64,000 nt of DNA from the NCBI GenBank assembly GCA_030539275.1, contig JAUNSK010000003.1, forward strand, positions 157,082 to 221,081, written 5' to 3'. The translations under genes and the position numbers were made by a program. Each line of letters opens with the position of its first letter. Within the stretch, counting starts at the first letter, position 1. The notes below the pieces were generated by a model. The model searched no databases, was not told the DNA's origin, and saw only the letters and a list, made by a program, of their open reading frames with translations. Positions 58,334 to 64,000 of the stretch are shown one piece after another. Source of the stretch: Oscillospiraceae bacterium. GTDB lineage: Bacteria > Bacillota > Clostridia > Oscillospirales > Ruminococcaceae.

Positions 58334-58938
58334 TGATTTCAATAATTGACTATGGCGCAGGCAATATATTCAGTGTGAAAAATGCACTTGATTATCTGGG
58401 CTTTGACAACAAACTTACAAAAGACAAGGCTGAAATAGAAAATTCAGATGCAATAATTCTTCCAGGCGTAGGTGCATTTCCAAGTGCAATGAATATGCTT
58501 AATGAAACCGGACTTACAGATACCATTAAAGCTCAGGCAAAAGTTAAACCGTTCTTAGGTATCTGTCTTGGAATGCAGATGCTGTTTGATAAGAGCTACG
58601 AGTTTGAAGAATGTGATGGTCTGGGTCTTATTAACGGAAAGGTCGACAATGTTATTGCCGAAGGAATGAACATTCCTCATATGGGCTGGAACAAGCTTGA
58701 GAAGCTCAATGACTGTCCGCTTCTGGATAACCTCAATGACGACGAATACGTTTATTTTGTTCATTCATATCAGGCATACTGTGATGATAAAAATATTGCT
58801 GCATACTGTGAGTATGCAAACAGAATTCCTGCACTGGTGTTTGACGGAAACAATGTATACGGAGCACAGTTCCATCCGGAAAAGAGCGGGGAGACAGGTC
58901 TTAAAATCCTTAGAAATTTTGGAGGACTTATCAGATGA
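58333..58938 (+). CDS. hisH: Imidazole glycerol phosphate synthase glutaminase subunit
   Basis: 201 residues, class I glutamine amidotransferase. The catalytic Cys is in PFLGICLGMQMLF; the His/Glu pair is in GAQFHPEKSGETG. It channels ammonia to HisF. ATGA overlap with hisA. Confidence 0.97.
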   Translation: MISIIDYGAGNIFSVKNALDYLGFDNKLTKDKAEIENSDAIILPGVGAFPSAMNMLNETGLTDTIKAQAKVKPFLGICLGMQMLFDKSYEFEECDGLGLINGKVDNVIAEGMNIPHMGWNKLEKLNDCPLLDNLNDDEYVYFVHSYQAYCDDKNIAAYCEYANRIPALVFDGNNVYGAQFHPEKSGETGLKILRNFGGLIR

Positions 58939-59657
58939 TCATATTACCGGCTATTGATATAAAGGACGGAAACTGTGTCAGACTGTTCAAGGGCGACTTC
59001 AGTACTGTAGAAAAGGTTGCCGCAGACTATATGGAAACAGCAAAAAGCTTTGAAAAAGCAGGAGCACAGTGGATACATACTGTGGACCTTGACGGTGCAA
59101 AAGAGGGAAAACCGGTAAATACTCAGATCTTCACCGATATTGCAAAGAACACAAATCTGAAAGTGGAGCTCGGCGGAGGAATTAGAACACTTGAAACAGT
59201 AGAAAGCTACATTTCAAGCGGTATTTCAAGAGTTATCCTTGGTTCCATAGCACTTAAAGATCCTCAGATCGTAAAAGATGCTGTTAAGGAATACGGTGAC
59301 AGGATAGCAGTAGGCATAGATGCTATGAACGAAATGGTTGCCGTTGAAGGATGGCTGGATTCATCAAGTGTTAATTACATTGATCTTGCAAAGGAAATGG
59401 AACAGATCGGTGTAAAGTATATTATCTTTACAGACATTTCAAAGGATGGAACACTCTCCGGAGTTAATCTCGATCAGCTCGGAAAACTTAGCAAAGCTGT
59501 CAGCTGTAATGTTATAGCAAGCGGCGGAGTTCATACGATCGAAGATATTAAAGGATGTAAAGCTTTAAACCTTTACGGCACTATCTGCGGCAAATCTCTT
59601 TATAAGGGAACACTTGATCTTGCAGAAGCTGTCGAGACTGCACATAAGGGGGAGTGA
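58935..59657 (+). CDS. hisA: Phosphoribosylformimino-5-aminoimidazole carboxamide ribotide isomerase
   Basis: 240 residues, TIM barrel of the HisA/HisF family. [20 protein letters not shown] with the catalytic Asp, VELGGGIRT and [11 protein letters not shown] phosphate loops. The start overlaps hisH in ATGA, and its ribosome site (GGAGG) lies in hisH. Confidence 0.97.
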   Translation: MIILPAIDIKDGNCVRLFKGDFSTVEKVAADYMETAKSFEKAGAQWIHTVDLDGAKEGKPVNTQIFTDIAKNTNLKVELGGGIRTLETVESYISSGISRVILGSIALKDPQIVKDAVKEYGDRIAVGIDAMNEMVAVEGWLDSSSVNYIDLAKEMEQIGVKYIIFTDISKDGTLSGVNLDQLGKLSKAVSCNVIASGGVHTIEDIKGCKALNLYGTICGKSLYKGTLDLAEAVETAHKGE

Positions 59658-59660
59658 TTG

Positions 59661-60419
59661 ATGCTTGCTAAGAGAATAATACCTTGTCTGGATGTCAGAA
59701 ACGGCAAGGTTGTAAAAGGGGTAAATTTTCTGGGTGTAAAAGATGTCGGGGATCCTGTGGAATATGCACAGGAATACAACAGGCAGGGTGCTGATGAACT
59801 TGTATTTTACGATATAACAGCTTCCCATGAAGGAAGAGGAGTAATGCTTGATGTTGTCAGAAGGACAGCACAGAAGGTTTTCGTTCCTCTTACTGTAGGA
59901 GGCGGAATTTCTACGATCGACGATTTTCGTGATACTCTGCGTGCAGGTGCAGACAAGGTTTCAATAAACTCCTCTGCTGTAAAAAATCCGCAGCTTATAT
60001 CACAGGCAGCTGACATATTCGGCAGTCAGTGTGTTGTTGTCGGAATTGATGCGAAACGTGATCTGAATGGCGGCTATACTGTTTTCGTAAACGGCGGCCG
60101 TATCGATATGAAGCTTGATCTGCTTGAGTGGGTCAAAAAAATCGAAGAGCTTGGTGCCGGTGAGATCTGTCTTAACTCCATTGATACTGACGGAACAAAG
60201 GCAGGATTTGATCTTGAGATGCTCAATGCTGTATGTGAACGTGTTTCAATTCCTGTAATTGCAAGCGGCGGATGCGGAAAGCTTTCAGATTTTTCTGAAG
60301 TGTTTGAAAAAACAAATTCATCTGCAGCTCTTGTAGCTTCACTGTTTCATTTTAAGGAGCTGACTGTTTCACAGGTTAAGGATCATCTGCGTGATAAGCA
60401 GATCTCAGTCAGAAGATAA
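59661..60419 (+). CDS. hisF: Imidazole glycerol phosphate synthase cyclase subunit
   Basis: 252 residues, TIM barrel. [22 protein letters not shown] holds the catalytic Asp; VGGGIST and [11 protein letters not shown] bind phosphate. The ATG at 59661 was chosen over the TTG just before it because GGGGGAG lies 6-7 bases upstream. It works with HisH to form the imidazole ring. Confidence 0.97.
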   Translation: MLAKRIIPCLDVRNGKVVKGVNFLGVKDVGDPVEYAQEYNRQGADELVFYDITASHEGRGVMLDVVRRTAQKVFVPLTVGGGISTIDDFRDTLRAGADKVSINSSAVKNPQLISQAADIFGSQCVVVGIDAKRDLNGGYTVFVNGGRIDMKLDLLEWVKKIEELGAGEICLNSIDTDGTKAGFDLEMLNAVCERVSIPVIASGGCGKLSDFSEVFEKTNSSAALVASLFHFKELTVSQVKDHLRDKQISVRR

Positions 60420-60430
60420 GGAGTACATTA

Positions 60431-60754
60431 ATGGATAAACTTGATCTTGACAAATACTTTAAAAAAGGCGAACTGATTCCTGCAGTTGTACAGGACGTTA
60501 AGACTAAGCAGGTTCTGATGCTTGCATATATGAACAGGGAAAGTCTTCAGAAAACAATTGAAACAGGTTATACATGGTTCTGGAGCCGTTCAAGACAGGA
60601 GCTCTGGAACAAGGGTGCAACTTCAGGACATCTTCAGAAGGTTATCAGCATGTATGGTGACTGTGATGATGACACACTGCTTGTAAATGTTGAGCAGACA
60701 GGTGCTGCATGTCATACAGGAAACTACAGCTGTTTCTTTGATCAGATACTGTAA
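60431..60754 (+). CDS. hisI: Phosphoribosyl-AMP cyclohydrolase
   Basis: 107 residues, the stand-alone HisI domain. Zinc and magnesium ligands are seen in [10 protein letters not shown] and [29 protein letters not shown] is conserved. The HisE activity is a separate gene here, unlike the fused E. coli enzyme. Confidence 0.97.
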   Translation: MDKLDLDKYFKKGELIPAVVQDVKTKQVLMLAYMNRESLQKTIETGYTWFWSRSRQELWNKGATSGHLQKVISMYGDCDDDTLLVNVEQTGAACHTGNYSCFFDQIL

Positions 60755-60781
60755 TAAATTTTATAAAAAGGATAGGTTATT

Positions 60782-61138
60782 ATGAACACACTTGAAGAAT
60801 TATATAATGTTGTTATGAGCCGTAAGGCAGACTATGAAAGCTGTGCAGATCTTTCTGCAGACGAAATGAAGAAAAAATCCTATACATGCTACCTGTTCTC
60901 ACAGGGTGTGGACAAGATCCTCAAAAAATGCGGTGAGGAATGTTCAGAGACTATTATCGCTGCTAAAAACAACGACAATAACGAACTCAAAAATGAGATT
61001 GCTGACCTTATGTATCACATCATGGTTCTCTGTGCTCAGCAGAACCTTCCTTTCTCAGAAGTTGAGGAAGTACTTAAGGAAAGAAGCAAAAAAATCGGAA
61101 ATCTCAAACAGTTCAAGGTAACAGACAAGAATACCTGA
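60782..61138 (+). CDS. hisE: Phosphoribosyl-ATP pyrophosphatase
   Basis: 118 residues of the MazG-like all-alpha fold. SYTCYLFSQGVDKILKKCGEECSETIIAAK and NEIADLMYHIMVL carry the magnesium-binding acidic residues (EExxE and ExxD patterns). It is the last gene of hisZGDCBHAFIE. The ATG is preceded by AAAAAGGATAGG. Confidence 0.96.
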   Translation: MNTLEELYNVVMSRKADYESCADLSADEMKKKSYTCYLFSQGVDKILKKCGEECSETIIAAKNNDNNELKNEIADLMYHIMVLCAQQNLPFSEVEEVLKERSKKIGNLKQFKVTDKNT

Positions 61139-61174
61139 TTAATGACACAATATAGTAATTAAATGCGGAACTAA

Positions 61175-61215
61175 ATAAGCCTCACCTGAATAGACTAGTA
61201 TAGCAGGTGAGGCTT

Positions 61216-61217
<2 letters not shown>
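61175..61217 (+). terminator. Hairpin ending the his operon and covering the yunB start
   Basis: Perfect 14-base stem (ATAAGCCTCACCTG at 61175-61188, complement at 61204-61217), 15-base loop, followed by GAGATTTTAC. The right arm holds the ribosome site (AGGTGAGG) and most of the ATG of yunB at 61216, so pairing would hide the start. Confidence 0.65.
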
Positions 61218-63871
<2,654 letters not shown>

Positions 63872-63950
63872 AAGCTGCAGTTGATGAAGATATATAAGTA
63901 TGGTTAAATAAAAAAATAATGATATAATAAAAAGGTTTGCAGCTATGATA

Positions 63951-64000
63951 TGTACCCAGAATTCTGGACACATTGATTTATGAATTAGACACAACACATG
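63951..64000. other. Possible edge of a mobile element at the window end
   Basis: TGTACCCAGAATTCTGGACA begins 80 bases after ligA and contains the perfect palindrome CCAGAATTCTGG (63956-63967). It looks like a terminal inverted repeat of some IS3-type elements, but only 50 bases are available. The short gap before it (63872-63950) is AT-rich with a TATAAT-like hexamer and no gene. Confidence 0.2.

Overview
The window looks like a chromosomal segment of an anaerobic, AT-rich, low-GC Gram-positive of the Ruminococcus type. The evidence is: proteins with dockerin (cellulosome-docking) modules and Thr-rich linkers, a type III glutamine synthetase, PerR/rubrerythrin oxidative-stress genes, a sporulation gene (yunB), ribosomal protein L27 with a Prp-cleaved N-terminal extension, consensus sigma-A promoters, AGGAGG ribosome sites and frequent TTG/GTG starts. 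I saw no rRNA, tRNA, CRISPR array, complete insertion sequence or prophage. Species is not determinable from the sequence alone.

Layout, left to right. 1-4.3 kb: a Fur-family regulator with two Fur-box-like palindromes, a two-gene TSUP permease plus GapN operon, and a GNAT acetyltransferase behind a long leader. 4.4-11.7 kb: a maltodextrin-type ABC importer (binding lipoprotein and two permeases, no ATPase) followed by one 1281-codon reading frame joining 4-alpha-glucanotransferase to alpha-glucan phosphorylase. 11.7-13.3 kb: perR overlapping a flavin reductase-rubredoxin-rubrerythrin fusion. 14.2-18.1 kb: two tandem cassettes, each a secreted-looking dockerin protein with Pro-x-Tyr-Gly repeats followed by a radical SAM/SPASM enzyme. 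18.1-20.2 kb: an ECF sigma factor, an anti-sigma factor fused to signal peptidase I, and a membrane metallopeptidase. 20.3-27.4 kb: a TetM-like GTPase with a C-terminal NYN nuclease domain, a C-GCAxxG-C-C protein, and a YhaN/YhaO-like pair.

27.5-35.4 kb: a Ter stress operon (TerY vWA protein, PP2C phosphatase, protein kinase, calcium-type P-ATPase, two TerD proteins). 35.6-45.1 kb: a frameshifted GGDEF gene, a secreted dockerin/C39-like peptidase/ricin-lectin protein, a TetR regulator, glnN, pepF and a lipoprotein. 45.2-52.6 kb: housekeeping genes rplU-prp-rpmA, obgE, mrnC, yebC, glgB, tcdA and rsmH. 52.8-64 kb: a VanZ-like protein, the ten-gene histidine operon hisZGDCBHAFIE, yunB and ligA.

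The most unusual system is the pair of dockerin/radical-SAM cassettes. The repeated x-Tyr-Gly motifs resemble the xYG recognition motif of the radical SAM spliceases (PlpX type). Here they sit in proteins that carry a dockerin and an apparent Sec signal, with the enzyme gene coupled directly downstream. This suggests tyrosine-directed modification of cell-surface or cellulosome-bound proteins. The second most unusual is the anti-sigma/signal-peptidase fusion operon. Other notable points are two gene fusions that still carry an internal ribosome site and start codon, and a YhaN-like protein without a Walker A motif.
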